Shown: positions 18,549-27,503 of the stretch, piece after piece
How the letters are laid out: the number at the start of each line of letters is the position of its first letter
Position numbering within the stretch: position 1 is the stretch's first letter
NCBI RefSeq assembly: GCF_943193175.1
Contig: NZ_CALPDF010000002.1
Coordinates: 1-64,000, forward strand
Direction of reading: 5' to 3'
DNA length: 64,000 nt
Origin: Neobacillus muris
Lineage (GTDB): Bacteria > Bacillota > Bacilli > Bacillales > Cytobacillaceae
Notes under the pieces: model-generated
The model's input: the letters and a program-made list of their open reading frames with translations, nothing else
What the model was told of the DNA's origin: nothing
The model's database searches: none
Position numbers and translations under genes: made by a program

Positions 18549-19508
18549 GTGAATTGGCAGACGCGTGTGACTGAACTGCTGAATATTCGATATCCAATTA
18601 TTCAAGGAGGACTGGCTTATTTAGCGTATTCTGAACTGGCTGCTGCAGTTTCGAATGCCGGAGGTCTTGGCCAAATTACCGCTATGTCACTGTCAAGTCC
18701 GGAATTGTTGAGGCAGGAAATTCAAAAAATAAGGAAATTAACCGATAAACCATTTGGCGTAAACTTTGCAATTGGCCAGCAAAACCGCCCGTTCTCAGAA
18801 TTCTTAGAAGTTGCCATTGATGAGGGAGTACCTGTTATTTCCATGACAGGAGGAAATCCGGCTCCTATTTTGGAAAGGCTGGCGGGAACTTCCATAAAAA
18901 AACTTGTCCTTGTTGCAGCTAGAAGACAAGCGATAAAAGCAGAGAAACTGGGTGCAGATGCCGTTATGGTAGTTGGACAGGAGGGAGGAGGCCATTTGGG
19001 CAAAGACGACATTGGAACCATTGTGTTAATTCCGCAAGTGGCAGATTCCGTTTCCATTCCTGTCATAGCATCAGGTGGAATTGGCGATGGCAGAGGGCTC
19101 ATGGCGGCACTCAGTTTGGGAGCTGAAGGAATTGAAATGGGGACAAGGTTTATTGCTGTTAAAGAGTGCATCCATGCGCATGAAATTTATAAGCAAGCAC
19201 TCATAGAAGGGCAAGAAACGGACACAGTCGTCATTAAACGTTCTATTGGAGCGCCAGCCCGAGCCATCGCCAGCAGATGGACTGACAAAATTCTTGAGAT
19301 TGAAAAAAATAACGGCGGTTATGAAGAACTGAAGAACTTTATCAGCGGTGCAGCTAATAAGCGTTACATATATGACGGAGCAGTCGAAGATGGCTTTGCT
19401 TGGGCTGGACAAGTCATGGGGCTTATTAAAGATGTCCCTTCTGCTGGCGAATTGATTCAAAGGATCGTTCAGGAAGCAGAAGTAATTCGGACCAAGTGGG
19501 GGCAATAG
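18549..19508 (+). CDS. Nitronate monooxygenase family FMN protein
   Basis: A 319-residue TIM-barrel flavoprotein of the nitronate monooxygenase / FabK-like family. Family motifs are seen at the N-terminus (RYPIIQGGLAYLAYSELAAAVSNAGGLG), in the middle (GQEGGGHLGKDD, near 141) and in the phosphate-binding SGGIGDGRGL (near 175). The start is GTG 18549 after AGGAGGGG. It could oxidise propionate-3-nitronate or act as an enoyl-ACP reductase; the lack of a fatty-acid synthesis context makes the first more likely. It is divergent from speA and 33 bases before yktA. Confidence 0.82.
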   Translation: MNWQTRVTELLNIRYPIIQGGLAYLAYSELAAAVSNAGGLGQITAMSLSSPELLRQEIQKIRKLTDKPFGVNFAIGQQNRPFSEFLEVAIDEGVPVISMTGGNPAPILERLAGTSIKKLVLVAARRQAIKAEKLGADAVMVVGQEGGGHLGKDDIGTIVLIPQVADSVSIPVIASGGIGDGRGLMAALSLGAEGIEMGTRFIAVKECIHAHEIYKQALIEGQETDTVVIKRSIGAPARAIASRWTDKILEIEKNNGGYEELKNFISGAANKRYIYDGAVEDGFAWAGQVMGLIKDVPSAGELIQRIVQEAEVIRTKWGQ

Positions 19509-19541
19509 AGCAAATCTTGAAAATTTGAAGCAGGTGAAAAA

Positions 19542-19817
19542 ATGGAATATCAGTATCCGATTGATTATAGCTGGTCAACTGATGAAATTATTGATGTCAT
19601 TAAATTTTTTGAAGCGGTCGAAAAGGCATATGAAAAAGGAATCGATCGAGATGAAATCATGAACGCTTATCGCCGTTTTAAAGAAATTGTTCCCAGCAAG
19701 GCTCAGGAGAAAACGATTTGTAATGAATTTGAAGAAATCAGCCATTATTCTTCCTATCGAACCATCCAAAAAGCTAAAGATGCGTCTTCTGGGGAACGAA
19801 TCATCATGAGGGAATAG
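19542..19817 (+). CDS. yktA: UPF0223 family protein YktA
   Basis: A 91-residue soluble, acidic, mostly helical protein beginning [19 protein letters not shown], the signature of the UPF0223 family (YktA). AGGTGA precedes the ATG. Position next to yktB, ykzI and suhB is conserved with B. subtilis. Function unknown. It may be read through from the nitronate monooxygenase gene, and ends before a strong hairpin shared with yktB. Confidence 0.9.
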   Translation: MEYQYPIDYSWSTDEIIDVIKFFEAVEKAYEKGIDRDEIMNAYRRFKEIVPSKAQEKTICNEFEEISHYSSYRTIQKAKDASSGERIIMRE

Positions 19818-19839
19818 GGCTTGTCCCGTTTTACAAAAA

Positions 19840-19888
19840 AAGATTCAGGCTTGGATTATTACCATTTTCCAAGTCTGAATCTTTTTTT
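19840..19888. terminator. Bidirectional terminator between yktA and yktB
   Basis: AAGATTCAGGCTTGGA (19840-19855) and TCCAAGTCTGAATCTT (19868-19883) form a long stem with one G-T pair; T runs follow on both strands. Confidence 0.92.
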
Positions 19889-19916
19889 ATATTGGCAAAC
19901 AAGTCTATGGTAGAGA

Positions 19917-20549
19917 CTATTTCATGTTTTGGGCTATTAGATACAACGGCGTTACTGTTTTAAAGACTTCGTCTATTTTGGCCAATAATGCTTCAGATCC
20001 TAATTGGATCACTTCTTCTCGATCAATAGTATAGCCGCATAATAGTTCAGCCTTTTTAACAGTTTGCAGTCTGTCGAACATTGTCAGCAGATCATTCACT
20101 TTGAGGTCCTTATTCGGCAATGTTTCTGGTTTCATGTGATCTAGCGACCAAACATAGTCTCTTGGAATTTCTTTGAAAATCTTTCTTGCCTTTTTGGAAA
20201 AACGCCCGCCGATTTCATTTTTTTGCGGTGCTTCGTAAATGACAGCAAACCAAATAAATAAATGTGTTTCCCATAAACCGATTTGAAAATGCGGGAGCAT
20301 TTTATAACCTCGCGGATTATTGGCAAAGGCAACCCACGTATCCTTTGGAGGGTTAATGGTCCTGCGTGCATGTTTTGCTACATGGGCAAACATTTCCTCA
20401 CCCGTGAGGGCAGATAAAGCTGGGGCAAAGTAATGGCCTAATGCTTCAAGCTTGGGGCGGATGCTAGTTTTAAGTGCTTCCATTCTAGGCTCTAAACCAT
20501 CTATTAAAAAGACATCAAAATCCTCTTTTGTAAATCCGCTAAAATCCAT
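19917..20549 (-). CDS. yktB: UPF0637/DUF1054 family protein YktB
   Basis: A 210-residue soluble protein of the DUF1054 family, with the conserved region [20 protein letters not shown] in the middle and [17 protein letters not shown] following. Two adjacent ATG codons follow a GGAGG; the second (20549) leaves seven bases and is preferred. Position opposite ykzI matches B. subtilis yktB. Structures of the family exist but no biochemical role is established. Confidence 0.88.
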   Translation of the reverse strand: MDFSGFTKEDFDVFLIDGLEPRMEALKTSIRPKLEALGHYFAPALSALTGEEMFAHVAKHARRTINPPKDTWVAFANNPRGYKMLPHFQIGLWETHLFIWFAVIYEAPQKNEIGGRFSKKARKIFKEIPRDYVWSLDHMKPETLPNKDLKVNDLLTMFDRLQTVKKAELLCGYTIDREEVIQLGSEALLAKIDEVFKTVTPLYLIAQNMK

Positions 20550-20762
20550 CATATAACCTCCAAACATGTAAATATTATTTGTTCTAAATCCAGTGGAAGT
20601 TTCATCCCAAAGGCCGAAGTTTCTTTTATTGTAGCATATTGGCGAAATGACTTGTAATTTGTTGCCTCAATGGGTGAGAGCACATATTTGTTCCAACATT
20701 CCAATTCGGCACATATTATACAATAAACAATAAACCAGAGAAAACGAAGGGGAGGAGAAAGT

Positions 20763-20957
20763 GTGAAGCAATTAATGAACACATCTCTTAAAAAGGGCAT
20801 CGATAAGCAGCGGACAGCGGTCCTTAGGCTGGAAATGGATTATGAATTGGCTGTCTTATTTGAAGCAATCGAAGAAAATAATGAGAAGAAAATAAAGGAT
20901 TGCAAACAAAAGTTGGAACGGATCCGTCTTGAATTAGTACGATTAAAGGCATTTTAA
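20763..20957 (+). CDS. ykzI: YkzI-like small helical protein
   Basis: A 64-residue charged protein, almost entirely heptad-like helix (LRLEMDYELAVLFEAIEENN and onward), so probably a coiled coil. It starts at GTG 20763, just after GGGGAGGAG. Identified as ykzI from its position between yktB and suhB and its size; the function is unknown. Confidence 0.72.
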   Translation: MKQLMNTSLKKGIDKQRTAVLRLEMDYELAVLFEAIEENNEKKIKDCKQKLERIRLELVRLKAF

Positions 20958-21030
20958 TTTTAAAAATAAGCATTAATGTTTAAGGGGATTTGAGGATGCA
21001 ATGGAACGAAACATAAAAATATTATCTTGA

Positions 21031-21067
21031 ACGAACTCCAAAAATGCAGGGGGAGTTCGTTTATTAT
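21031..21067 (+). terminator. Terminator of ykzI
   Basis: ACGAACTCC (21031-21039) pairs with GGAGTTCGT (21052-21060) followed by TTATTATT. Confidence 0.75.
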
Positions 21068-21223
21068 TGGGATGAATAATCTGCGCAATTTCAAAATGGC
21101 TGACTCTAAAAGTTGATGAGAGGCTTTTAGTGGTTTAAGCTATAATTACATTAAATTGTACATTTAGCCCATACTACATAACATCTTAACTATGAAATGG
21201 AAATAAATGATTGGAGGAGAATT

Positions 21224-22021
21224 ATGGATTGGGATCTCATTTATTCCCATGCACAGCAATGGGTAAAGGAAGCAGGGGAGAGAATTCGCTCATCCTTTGA
21301 TCAAACATTGGACATTCAAACAAAATCAAACCCAAATGATTTGGTAACCAACATGGATAAAGAGACAGAACAGTTTTTTATCAGCAAAATAAAGCAAACG
21401 TATCCCGGCCACAAAATAATGGGAGAAGAAGGTTTTGGAGACCAATTGGACAGCCTGGAAGGAGTCGTATGGCTGATTGACCCAATTGATGGAACTATGA
21501 ATTTTATTCACCAGCAAAGGAATTTTGCGATTTCACTCGGGATATATGAGGATGGGGTTGGGAAAATCGGATTAGTTTATGATGTCGTGCATGATGAACT
21601 ATACCATGCGAGCAGAGGCATAGGGGCTTACTTAAATGATGAACCCATCCCCTTGCTGGGAGAAACCACAGTGAAAGAATCGATAATCGCCTTAAATGCA
21701 ACTTGGGTGATGAAGAATCATCGGATTGACCATCATTTATTGATACCGTTGGCAAGGGATGCAAGGGGAACGAGATCATATGGAAGCGCAGCCCTTGAAT
21801 TAATTTTTGTGGCCACCGGACGGGTCGATGCCTACCTATCACTAAGATTATCTCCATGGGATTTTGCGGGAGGGGCAGTCATTATTGAAGAATTGGGCGG
21901 AATCGTCACAAACTTAAGAGGAGAGAAGCTTGATTTCCTTTCAAAGGATTCCGTATTTGCGGCAAAACCCGGTTTGCATCAAACAATTCTTGATGAATAT
22001 TTAAAGAGCGGAAAATGGTAA
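21224..22021 (+). CDS. suhB: Inositol-1-monophosphatase family protein YktC
   Basis: A 265-residue Mg2+-dependent, Li+-sensitive-type phosphatase of the FIG superfamily. Metal ligands are seen in GEEG near residue 66, WLIDPIDGTMNFIHQ near 84 and the C-terminal WDFAGGAVIIEE near 210. It probably acts on inositol monophosphate or a related sugar phosphate; the B. subtilis orthologue is YktC. ATG 21224 follows GGAGGAG; an upstream frame exists but has no ribosome site. Ends with a terminator, after which no gene occurs on this strand until typA. Confidence 0.9.
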   Translation: MDWDLIYSHAQQWVKEAGERIRSSFDQTLDIQTKSNPNDLVTNMDKETEQFFISKIKQTYPGHKIMGEEGFGDQLDSLEGVVWLIDPIDGTMNFIHQQRNFAISLGIYEDGVGKIGLVYDVVHDELYHASRGIGAYLNDEPIPLLGETTVKESIIALNATWVMKNHRIDHHLLIPLARDARGTRSYGSAALELIFVATGRVDAYLSLRLSPWDFAGGAVIIEELGGIVTNLRGEKLDFLSKDSVFAAKPGLHQTILDEYLKSGKW

Positions 22022-22049
22022 AAGAAGCCTGAACGGCTTCTCAGATTAT

Positions 22050-22080
22050 CGAGAAAGGGTATATTTTCTCGGCAATTTTT
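22050..22080 (+). terminator. Terminator of suhB
   Basis: CGAGAAA (22050-22056) pairs with TTTCTCG (22065-22071), then a T run. Confidence 0.75.
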
Positions 22081-22106
22081 ATTGATGGGGTGTCACTACT
22101 ACAGGG

Positions 22107-22233
22107 CCTGTTGATTTACGCTCCGGCCCGCGGGGAGGTCCTTGAAGCTCCCTCGGCGCTGAATGTGCCTGCGGGGTCTTCAGTGACCTCTCTATCCCAC
22201 AGGAGTCGAATGCCCTCCGCTCCAATCAACAGG
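22107..22233 (-). repeat. Bacillaceae-type intergenic repeat, copy 2 (inverted)
   Basis: The reverse complement starts CCTGTTGATTGGAGCGG and continues parallel to copy 1 at 1-137, with the shared blocks TCGACTCCTG, GAGGTCACTG, GACCCCGCAGGC and CTCCCCGCGG. Both ends carry the inverted CCTGTTGATT motif. It is ten bases shorter than copy 1 because of small deletions in the second half. Confidence 0.85.
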
Positions 22234-22253
22234 GAGGCACATCAACTTGAAGA

Positions 22254-22302
22254 ATGGCAGCACACTTTTTCCGTTCTGAATAAGTGTGTTGCCATCTTTT
22301 TC
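22254..22302 (+). terminator. Orphan terminator after the repeat
   Basis: ATGGCAGCACACTT (22254-22267) and AAGTGTGTTGCCAT (22282-22295) form a 14-bp stem with one G-T pair, followed by CTTTTT. No gene lies directly upstream except the repeat. Confidence 0.75.
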
Positions 22303-22503
22303 ATGTTCTGGCAAGCTTTTAAACAGAATTAGGAAATCAGTGGAGCGACTGTTGTCGTCTGGAACAATTTATCTAAAGATAAAAATTCATATTCACTTTG
22401 GCTAAACTCTTTTTGCTTAAACATTGATTTCACCACGACTTATTTTTTATCTTGGCTCTGTTAGGATTCATTGTTGTTGTTCGTGTAGGTATGAGAATTC
22501 ATA

Positions 22504-22680
22504 GAGGGAGAATTTCCCGCTATTGTAGATTAGGGCCCTTAGGAAGCCGAAATAAGAGGAGAAATTCCCCTTAACCGTTCTAAATATGCCAAAATTCATC
22601 GATTTAGATACAATAAAGGGAAAAAATACTCTTGTTTTTAAGGAAATACCCATATTTCCCAAAATAGAAGGAATTTCTAC
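22504..22680. repeat. Degenerate GGGAAATTTCCC-like units
   Basis: Five loosely similar short palindromic units (GAGGGAGAATTTCCC, AGGAGAAATTCCCC, AAGGGAAAAAATACTC, AAGGAAATACCCAT, AAGGAATTTCTACC) occur within about 180 bases. They resemble decayed copies of an AT-rich interspersed repeat, but the similarity is weak. Confidence 0.3.
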
Positions 22681-22834
22681 CTTTATTTTTCAAGCACAGA
22701 AAATCAACGTTCAGTTATATTAGAGACTTTATTTTTTTATTGAGATGAAGGTGCTTTTTAAATACACCTGTTGAAAATCCTATGTATTAATAATATTTTA
22801 CTAAATTAACGCGGTGTATTATTAAAGAAAATAA

Positions 22835-22869
22835 TTAAAATAAAGGCTGCCGAAGGTTTTTCGACAGCC
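22835..22869 (-). terminator. Terminator of ylaF
   Basis: On the minus strand GGCTGTCGAA and TTCGGCAGCC (plus coordinates 22860-22869 and 22845-22854) form a 10-bp stem followed by TTTATTTT. Confidence 0.8.
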
Positions 22870-22905
22870 TGAGAAGCCTGCACGGCTTCTTTTCTTCGAA
22901 AGCAA

Positions 22906-23091
22906 TTATAATACGCCTTTTTCACGGAGTTTCTTTTTCATTCTAAATCCCAGCCCCATGATCACAATCAAGGCTGCAAGACATCCAAATAAGCCCAGCA
23001 TAGTTTTTTCGGCAATGGCAACCCCTATTCCCATAATGCTGACTGCTGCCAGAATAGCAAAAATGAGCATCGGCCAATTCACTGGTTTCAT
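22906..23091 (-). CDS. ylaF: YlaF-like small membrane protein (DUF5325)
   Basis: A 61-residue protein with two transmembrane segments (about residues 8-26 and 32-50), the second starting MLGLFGCLAALIVIMGLGF, and a basic C-terminal tail. Size, topology, and divergent position next to typA match B. subtilis YlaF of the DUF5325 family. AAGGGG precedes the ATG. Function unknown. Confidence 0.8.
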   Translation of the reverse strand: MKPVNWPMLIFAILAAVSIMGIGVAIAEKTMLGLFGCLAALIVIMGLGFRMKKKLREKGVL

Positions 23092-23231
23092 GATATATAC
23101 CCCTTATGTTATGGTTTTATTTTTATTCTACATAAAAAGCTTTTAGGTTTCCACTTTTATTATGGTATAATGTTTTAGTTGCGGATGAGAAACTAAAGAT
23201 AATTTTAAGAATAGGTAGGAGTGGAACTTCT

Positions 23232-25070
23232 TTGAACATAAGAAATGATATTCGAAATATAGCAATCATTGCTCACGTTGACCATGGTAAAACAACGCTG
23301 GTGGACCAATTATTAAGGCAGGCTGGGACATTCCGTTCCAATGAGCACGTGGAGGAACGTGCGATGGACTCGAACGATTTAGAAAGGGAACGCGGGATTA
23401 CCATCCTTGCCAAAAACACGGCGATCCAATATAAGGACACTAGGATAAATATTTTAGATACACCAGGACACGCTGACTTCGGCGGTGAGGTAGAACGTAT
23501 TATGCGGATGGTTGATGGCGTCCTGCTTGTCGTTGATGCTTATGAAGGATGCATGCCTCAGACTCGGTTTGTGCTAAAAAAAGCATTGGAGCAAAAATTA
23601 ACGCCAATCGTTGTTGTGAACAAAATCGACCGCGATTTTGCACGCCCACAAGAGGTTGTCGATGAAGTAATTGATTTGTTTATCGAACTGGATGCGACTG
23701 AAGACCAATTGGAGTTTCCAGTGATCTATGCATCAGCTATTAATGGTACCGCGAGTCTTGATCCTGAAAAACAGGATGAAAACATGCAGTGCCTATATGA
23801 GTCCGTAATTGAGCATATCCCTGCACCAGTAGATAACAGTGAGGAACCGCTGCAATTCCAAGTGGCGCTGCTCGATTATAACGAATATGTTGGCCGTATC
23901 GGAATTGGCCGGGTATTCCGTGGAACAATGAAGGTTGGGCAGCAGGTTGCCCTCATGAAGCTTGATGGCTCTGTTAAGCAATTCCGGGTAACGAAACTGT
24001 TTGGCTTCTTCGGATTAAAACGGGAAGAAATTGAGGAAGCAAAAGCAGGAGACTTGGTTGCTGTTTCCGGGATGGAGGATATCAACGTTGGTGAAACCGT
24101 CTGCCCAATTGAGCACCAAGAGGCGCTGCCGGTCTTGCGGATTGATGAGCCAACCCTGCAAATGACATTTGTGGTTAATAACAGCCCATTTGCCGGCCGT
24201 GAAGGCAAATTTGTAACTGCTCGTAAAATAGAAGAAAGACTTCGGGAACAGCTTCACACGGACGTAAGTTTACGGGTAGATAACACAGATTCACCGGATG
24301 CATGGGTTGTTTCAGGACGCGGTGAACTGCACCTTTCGATTCTAATTGAAAATATGCGCCGTGAAGGATATGAACTACAGGTATCGAAGCCGGAAGTCAT
24401 CGTAAAAGAAATTGACGGCGTTCGCTGTGAGCCTGTAGAAAGAGTTCAAATTGATGTGCCTGAAGAGCATACAGGAGCGATTATGGAGTCCATTGGCGCC
24501 CGCAAAGGCGAAATGCTTGATATGATTAATAATGGCAATGGCCAAGTCCGCCTTATCTTTAATGTTCCTGCCCGCGGCTTAATTGGTTATACAACGGAGT
24601 TTATGACCCAGACACGCGGTTATGGAATTCTCAACCATACATTTGACAGTTACCAGCCAATGATCTCAGGCCAGGTCGGCGGAAGACGTCAAGGCGTTTT
24701 AGTATCAATGGAAACAGGTAAAGCATCAACTTATGGTATAATGCAGGTAGAGGACCGCGGAACCATTTTTGTTGAACCAGGAACTGAAATTTATGAAGGA
24801 ATGATCGTGGGCGAGCACACACGTGAAAATGATATAACGGTCAATATTACGAAGGTCAAACATGCGACCAACGTTCGTTCTGCCACTAAGGATCAAACCT
24901 CAGTTATCAAGAAACCGCGTATCATGACGCTTGAAGAGTCATTGGAGTATTTAAATGACGATGAATATTGTGAGGTAACTCCACAATCAATCCGCTTGAG
25001 GAAGAAAATCCTGGATAAAAGCGAGCGGGAAAGAATGGGTAAAAAGAAGAAATTCGCTGAAATGAATTAA
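23232..25070 (+). CDS. typA: Translational GTPase TypA/BipA
   Basis: A 612-residue ribosome-associated GTPase related to EF-G, involved in 50S assembly and stress or cold adaptation. The G domain has AHVDHGKTT (14-22), [14 protein letters not shown] and NKIDRD; the C-terminal domains include the conserved [20 protein letters not shown] and [12 protein letters not shown]. The start is TTG 23232 ten bases after AGGAG; the N-terminus then aligns with the B. subtilis protein (MKLRNDLRNIAI). A TATAAT at 23166-23171 is probably its promoter. Followed at 40 bases by ylaH. Confidence 0.96.
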   Translation: MNIRNDIRNIAIIAHVDHGKTTLVDQLLRQAGTFRSNEHVEERAMDSNDLERERGITILAKNTAIQYKDTRINILDTPGHADFGGEVERIMRMVDGVLLVVDAYEGCMPQTRFVLKKALEQKLTPIVVVNKIDRDFARPQEVVDEVIDLFIELDATEDQLEFPVIYASAINGTASLDPEKQDENMQCLYESVIEHIPAPVDNSEEPLQFQVALLDYNEYVGRIGIGRVFRGTMKVGQQVALMKLDGSVKQFRVTKLFGFFGLKREEIEEAKAGDLVAVSGMEDINVGETVCPIEHQEALPVLRIDEPTLQMTFVVNNSPFAGREGKFVTARKIEERLREQLHTDVSLRVDNTDSPDAWVVSGRGELHLSILIENMRREGYELQVSKPEVIVKEIDGVRCEPVERVQIDVPEEHTGAIMESIGARKGEMLDMINNGNGQVRLIFNVPARGLIGYTTEFMTQTRGYGILNHTFDSYQPMISGQVGGRRQGVLVSMETGKASTYGIMQVEDRGTIFVEPGTEIYEGMIVGEHTRENDITVNITKVKHATNVRSATKDQTSVIKKPRIMTLEESLEYLNDDEYCEVTPQSIRLRKKILDKSERERMGKKKKFAEMN

Positions 25071-25109
25071 TGATAAAACCTTGTTTGCCTTAAGTAGGAG
25101 GTTTTTACA

Positions 25110-25424
25110 ATGAATGTTGCAGAGCGTCTCTCATTTTTTGCAGCCTTGTATAAAGTTAGCGAACAGCCTAAATTAGGAATGTGGCTTCTTTACTTAACCA
25201 TTGTTGCATTATCTATTATTGTTTATAAATTGGGTTTTGCGAAGAAACTGCCGCTCTTAAAATCGCTTATCATTTATTTCTTTTTATGTCTTGGGTGTAC
25301 GATTCTTACGTTTTTTGGAATCTTTTTGCCGGTTGCAGAAGGTTTGGTTGTAGCGGCGTTCATATTAATTATCTATAAAGTCCGGCTGCATCAATCCAAA
25401 AAGGAGCAGACCGAGGCAAAGTAA
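25110..25424 (+). CDS. ylaH: YlaH-like membrane protein
   Basis: A 104-residue protein with three predicted membrane segments (about residues 22-40, 49-68 and 70-92) and a short charged tail. It begins [20 protein letters not shown] after GTAGGAGG. Position after typA matches B. subtilis ylaH. It is probably in one transcript with typA and the next gene. Function unknown. Confidence 0.85.
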   Translation: MNVAERLSFFAALYKVSEQPKLGMWLLYLTIVALSIIVYKLGFAKKLPLLKSLIIYFFLCLGCTILTFFGIFLPVAEGLVVAAFILIIYKVRLHQSKKEQTEAK

Positions 25425-25440
25425 TGGAGGGGATTGGGTT

Positions 25441-25734
25441 TTGAAATCCTTACAGGATGCTTTGTATAATTGGCTTACCATTAAAGTGGTTTGTGATGCT
25501 CGCCCTGAAGATACCGCTGCAGCGGAAACAAAAGCTCACTTTGACGAGATATTGGTGTCAGAACATCATGTTTCCAATATTGAAATTTCAACTGATGAGG
25601 ATATGTATTACATCTCCTATCAACAGGGTGAAGAAAAGAAGAGAGCGCGTTTTTCCAGAGAATTAATTGAAATCATGCTCAACCAAATTAATCGTGAACC
25701 TGAAAAATACGTAAATTATCCAATTGAAGAATAA
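25441..25734 (+). CDS. Conserved small acidic protein, unknown
   Basis: A 97-residue soluble protein starting at TTG 25441, ten bases after GGAGG, and 16 bases behind ylaH, so almost certainly translated. Features are an N-terminal amphipathic helix (SLQDALYNWLTIKVV), two short beta-like stretches and a Glu/Arg-rich C-terminal helix. I do not recognise a named family, and B. subtilis has no gene that I recall at this position. It may be specific to part of the Bacillaceae. Confidence 0.72.
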   Translation: MKSLQDALYNWLTIKVVCDARPEDTAAAETKAHFDEILVSEHHVSNIEISTDEDMYYISYQQGEEKKRARFSRELIEIMLNQINREPEKYVNYPIEE

Positions 25735-25740
25735 AAAAAA

Positions 25741-25772
25741 CCTCAAGCTTCCTTAAGGGCTTGAGGTTTTTT
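25741..25772. terminator. Bidirectional terminator before ylaI
   Basis: CCTCAAGC (25741-25748) pairs with GCTTGAGG (25759-25766); runs of A before and T after serve both strands. Confidence 0.88.
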
Positions 25773-25802
25773 ATTAGATGACAGGCCGCTTTCACTTTTC
25801 CT

Positions 25803-26003
25803 TTACCATTCCTCGACTTCGGATTTGGGCCGATAAAATCGAAAATTGCCCGAGCTGATTCTGGCATGGGTTTTATCTGTAATCCTCTCTCTGCATTCGT
25901 TACACATATATGTATGAATTGGACGATTGCGCAATCGTTTGGCTATTAATGACTCATCATTTATAGTTTCAATTTTATCGCAAAGTACACACTTTACCCT
26001 CAT
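25803..26003 (-). CDS. ylaI: DUF2197 zinc-ribbon-like protein YlaI
   Basis: A 66-residue protein with two CxxC pairs (VKCVLCDK at 3-10 and YMCNECRER at 32-40), consistent with a zinc ribbon. The segment AKRLRNRPIHTYMC is characteristic of YlaI/DUF2197. GGGGTGCC lies before the ATG. Its reversed orientation between ylaH and ylaJ is the same as in B. subtilis. Function unknown, possibly nucleic-acid binding. Confidence 0.88.
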   Translation of the reverse strand: MRVKCVLCDKIETINDESLIAKRLRNRPIHTYMCNECRERITDKTHARISSGNFRFYRPKSEVEEW

Positions 26004-26166
26004 AAAGGCACCCCATTTCTATTTCAGAACAATACTCTTTATTATACTATACCATTCTAAATGGCCATAAAGCACTAAAGTGATTAAGTTGATGAAAAAA
26101 TGGGATAGTAGTAATATGTAAATAACCGTTTTTCGAGAGATGAAAGATGAAAGGGGGCTATCTAAA

Positions 26167-26622
26167 ATGGCTAACGAAGTTGAACCTTTTTTAATTAAGC
26201 CTTTATTTGATGATCTGCAAATAGAGAGATTCGTGACTATAGCCACGATTGACCATGAAACAGGTGCTCCAAATGTAAGTGCCATTTCCTGGGTTTTGGC
26301 AAAGGATGAATATACCATTCTCTTTGCAGCAGATAACAGATCAAGGATTTTGGAAAACATAAAAAAAAATAATCAAGCTGTCATTATTTTAATTGCTAAT
26401 GAATCCACTTATTCCATTTCAGGAGAAGTAACAATAAAAGAAGAGGCGATAAGGGAAATTCCATTAAAGCTTGCATTAGTGGAGATGAAAATAAAGGAAG
26501 TAAGAGATGTTATGTTTTATGGCTCTAAAATTATATCTGAGGTCCAATTTGATAAAACCTATGATAAGAATGCAGCAGCGCGGTTAGACCGGCAAGTGAT
26601 GGACGTATTGAAAAAAGCTTAG
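26167..26622 (+). CDS. Pyridoxamine 5'-phosphate oxidase-family FMN-binding protein
   Basis: A 151-residue split-barrel protein of the general pyridoxamine-phosphate-oxidase superfamily (FATIDHETGAPNVSAISWVL-like strand near residue 26, then ILFAADNRSRILENIKKN). It lacks the substrate residues of true PdxH and is better seen as a general FMN- or F420-type stress protein. ATG 26167 follows AAAGGGGG; the upstream in-frame ATG at 26140 has none. Not present at this place in B. subtilis, so it is an insertion between ylaI and ylaJ. Confidence 0.75.
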   Translation: MANEVEPFLIKPLFDDLQIERFVTIATIDHETGAPNVSAISWVLAKDEYTILFAADNRSRILENIKKNNQAVIILIANESTYSISGEVTIKEEAIREIPLKLALVEMKIKEVRDVMFYGSKIISEVQFDKTYDKNAAARLDRQVMDVLKKA

Positions 26623-26645
26623 GGCTGTGTGTCTAAGCTTTTTTC
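26614..26645 (+). terminator. Terminator of the FMN-binding protein gene
   Basis: AAGCTTAG (26615-26622) pairs with CTAAGCTT (26633-26640), then TTTT. The stop codon is part of the stem. Confidence 0.8.
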
Positions 26646-26676
26646 ATTTAGATAAATATAAAAGTTTTTGACCTTG

Positions 26677-26703
26677 AGAATTGTCTAGCGCAAGCGCCCT
26701 TGC
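26677..26703. repeat. Short remnant of an interspersed Bacillus repeat
   Basis: TTGTCTAGCGCAAGCGCCC resembles the conserved end TTGTCTAGCTCCAGCGCC of a repeat common in Bacillus, fused to its other end. Related to the remnant at 6055-6092. Confidence 0.35.
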
Positions 26704-26710
26704 ACATTTC

Positions 26711-27301
26711 TTATTTATGAAAATTCGATTGTTTTTCTTGCTCTTTATCAAGCTGATTTTCCTGATTTGCAGGGAGCTTTTTATCCTCTTTTTCAGGAGC
26801 GTTTTTCGGAGTTGGCGTAATCATATCTCCTGGCACTTCTGGCATTAATCGTCCTGCGATGTCAGCAAGTTCTTCCATAATCCCTCTTAATGGTCTCCCA
26901 TTGTTAATATCAGCTTGAATATCTTTTAAACGCTGATAAGTATCTGCATCAGCTATTACCACGGCTTTGGCACCATATGGGTCTTTGCTTAAGCTTTCCG
27001 CAGCTGAGTATTTAATGGCTCCCACTTCTGAACGGTCAATTTTAGAGTTTACATCAATCCCGACAACCGCATAGTTCCCTAAAACGACAGCTGTCGCGTC
27101 ATTGACTTCGGGGACGCTTACAGCAAGATTGACTAACCGTTTGGAGACCTGCTGACCTGTTTTTCGATCAACATTTTCTATATTAGAATTTTTAACTTTT
27201 ACCTGTGAAGAGTTTTGTAATTGTGCATTATTTTCATCCTTCATGCTGTTACACCCGCCAAGGATAAGGAAAACCATTGCTAAAACAATCATTTTCTTCA
27301 T
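26711..27301 (-). CDS. ylaJ: YhcN/YlaJ family sporulation lipoprotein
   Basis: A 196-residue predicted lipoprotein with signal peptide and lipobox LILGGC (Cys17). The body contains the YhcN/YlaJ domain (VNLAVSVPEVNDATAVVLGN, AVVIADADTYQRL) followed by a Lys/Glu/Gln-rich C-terminal tail. In B. subtilis relatives are made in the forespore and associate with the spore inner membrane or affect germination, so this predicts a spore-former. The minus-strand position opposite ylaK matches B. subtilis. Confidence 0.88.
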   Translation of the reverse strand: MKKMIVLAMVFLILGGCNSMKDENNAQLQNSSQVKVKNSNIENVDRKTGQQVSKRLVNLAVSVPEVNDATAVVLGNYAVVGIDVNSKIDRSEVGAIKYSAAESLSKDPYGAKAVVIADADTYQRLKDIQADINNGRPLRGIMEELADIAGRLMPEVPGDMITPTPKNAPEKEDKKLPANQENQLDKEQEKQSNFHK

Positions 27302-27503
27302 ATAAACCCCTCCAATACGTGTATTTCACATGTGAAAATATAATAATGTTTCTTCCGTTTTATTTTTGTGAATTGCTAACATTTATTGTGCGGAACTTCT
27401 TCTATCTTTATTCCAATAAACATATATTTTACCAAAGTCCATCTACTATTTGGATCGACAATACAAGAAATAAATTTATACAACGTGAGACGGAGGCGTC
27501 GCT

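Larger units (their letters stand above)
22022..22905. other. 884-base gene-poor interval between suhB and ylaF
   Basis: This holds the suhB terminator, an inverted copy of the end-inverted repeat (22107-22233), an orphan 14-bp terminator hairpin (22254-22302), a stretch of degenerate GGGA-A/T-TCCC units (about 22504-22680) and the ylaF terminator. Short open frames on both strands have no ribosome sites and no family resemblance. In B. subtilis this interval carries ykzC and ylaA-E, which are absent here. Confidence 0.7.

Noticed and set aside
22090-22332. 80-codon frame after suhB
   Set aside because: It covers the inverted copy of the repeat and the orphan terminator; no ribosome site.
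22468-22662. 64-codon frame on the minus strand
   Set aside because: It lies in the degenerate palindromic units and has no ribosome site or family resemblance.
22504-22680. CRISPR array
   Set aside because: The units vary in sequence and spacing and there are no uniform repeats, spacers or cas genes.
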